Below are positions 5,468 through 5,826 of a stretch of 5,826 nt of DNA, in pieces (the stretch's first letter is position 1; each line of letters starts with the position of its first letter). The notes beneath the pieces are model-generated. The model saw only the letters and a list, made by a program, of their open reading frames with translations, was not told the origin of the DNA and did no database searches. This DNA is from Propionibacteriaceae bacterium (GTDB lineage Bacteria; Actinomycetota; Actinomycetes; Propionibacteriales; Propionibacteriaceae), in NCBI GenBank assembly GCA_031265725.1, contig JAISCH010000181.1:1-5826 (forward strand), in the 5' to 3' direction. The translations under genes were made by a program, and so were the position numbers.

Positions 5468-5826
5468 ATGAGAGTGAACAACGGTATACGACGAGGGATG
5501 ATCGGTCTGCTGACCCTGGTGCTCTGCGCGGGCGTGGTGCCGCTGGGGTTCGCCGACGACCTCAGCGATGCCCGGGACAAGGTGCGCAAAGAACTGGTCA
5601 ACGCCTCCAAGAACGTCAAGGAGAGCGAGAAAGAGGTCAAGCGGGCCACGACCGCGTTGCAGGACTCGCAGAATGATCTCAAGGAGGCCGAGTCGAAGCT
5701 GTCCCACCTCCAGGATCAACTCGCCGACGCCAAAGCGGAGCAGAGCAAGATCAAGGCTGAATTGAAGAAAGCCGAAGTCGCGGTCAGCGTCGCCAAAGAG
5801 CAGGTCGCGGCTGCCGGTGAAGAAGT
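5468..5826 (+). CDS. Partial secreted coiled-coil protein, probable FtsEX-controlled peptidoglycan hydrolase
   Basis: The first 119 codons are present, with no stop before the right edge. Residues 1-29 form a signal peptide: basic start with R8 and R9, hydrophobic core MIGLLTLVLCAGVVPLG (11-27), and a likely cleavage after A29 in GFA/DD. From about 32 to the edge the sequence is almost pure charged helix rich in Lys, Glu, Ala, Leu and Gln (for example SEKEVKRATTALQDSQNDLK), typical of a coiled coil. This architecture directly after ftsEX matches the PcsB/RipC/EnvC-type proteins, in which the coiled coil docks on FtsX and a C-terminal peptidase domain (M23 or NlpC/P60) cuts peptidoglycan. The catalytic domain would lie beyond the window, so the enzyme class is inferred from neighbours and layout. 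The gene is very likely cotranscribed with ftsEX. Confidence 0.85.
   Translation, partial: MRVNNGIRRGMIGLLTLVLCAGVVPLGFADDLSDARDKVRKELVNASKNVKESEKEVKRATTALQDSQNDLKEAESKLSHLQDQLADAKAEQSKIKAELKKAEVAVSVAKEQVAAAGEE

Overview
The window comes from a high-GC Gram-positive bacterium. The evidence is strong G/C preference at codon third positions, GTG starts on two genes, and the order prfB - ftsE - ftsX - secreted coiled-coil protein, a typical actinobacterial cell-division neighbourhood. A member of the Propionibacteriales is a reasonable guess, but that is inference.

Layout. Bases 1-187 (minus strand) hold the first 62 codons of a gene that runs off the left edge. Bases 188-361 are a divergent intergenic region. 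Next to the right-hand operon it carries an extended -10 promoter overlapped by a perfect 22-bp palindrome, probably a repressor operator. Bases 362-2546 are a two-gene ABC exporter of the NatA/NatB type (ATPase, then six-helix ABC-2 permease) separated by one base. Bases 2603-3709 encode peptide chain release factor 2 (prfB), probably from a leaderless GTG start. A 109-bp gap with a small perfect hairpin follows. Bases 3819-5454 are ftsE and ftsX, again one base apart. From 5468 to the right edge is the N-terminal part (119 codons) of a secreted coiled-coil protein, most likely the peptidoglycan hydrolase that FtsEX controls.

How the genes work together. The first ABC pair should export an unknown substrate under control of a regulator not encoded here. 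FtsE (cytoplasmic ATPase) and FtsX (four-helix membrane protein with a large outer loop) form a mechanotransmitting complex that uses ATP to switch on a cell-wall hydrolase outside the membrane; the downstream secreted gene fits that partner. RF2 ends translation at UGA/UAA and is a frequent syntenic neighbour of ftsEX in Actinobacteria.

Most of the window is ordinary core genome. I found no mobile element, CRISPR array, tRNA or rRNA. The items most worth a second look are the palindromic operator, the unfinished minus-strand gene at the left edge, the rare-codon cluster at the 3' end of ftsX, and the FtsEX-linked secreted coiled-coil protein cut by the right edge.
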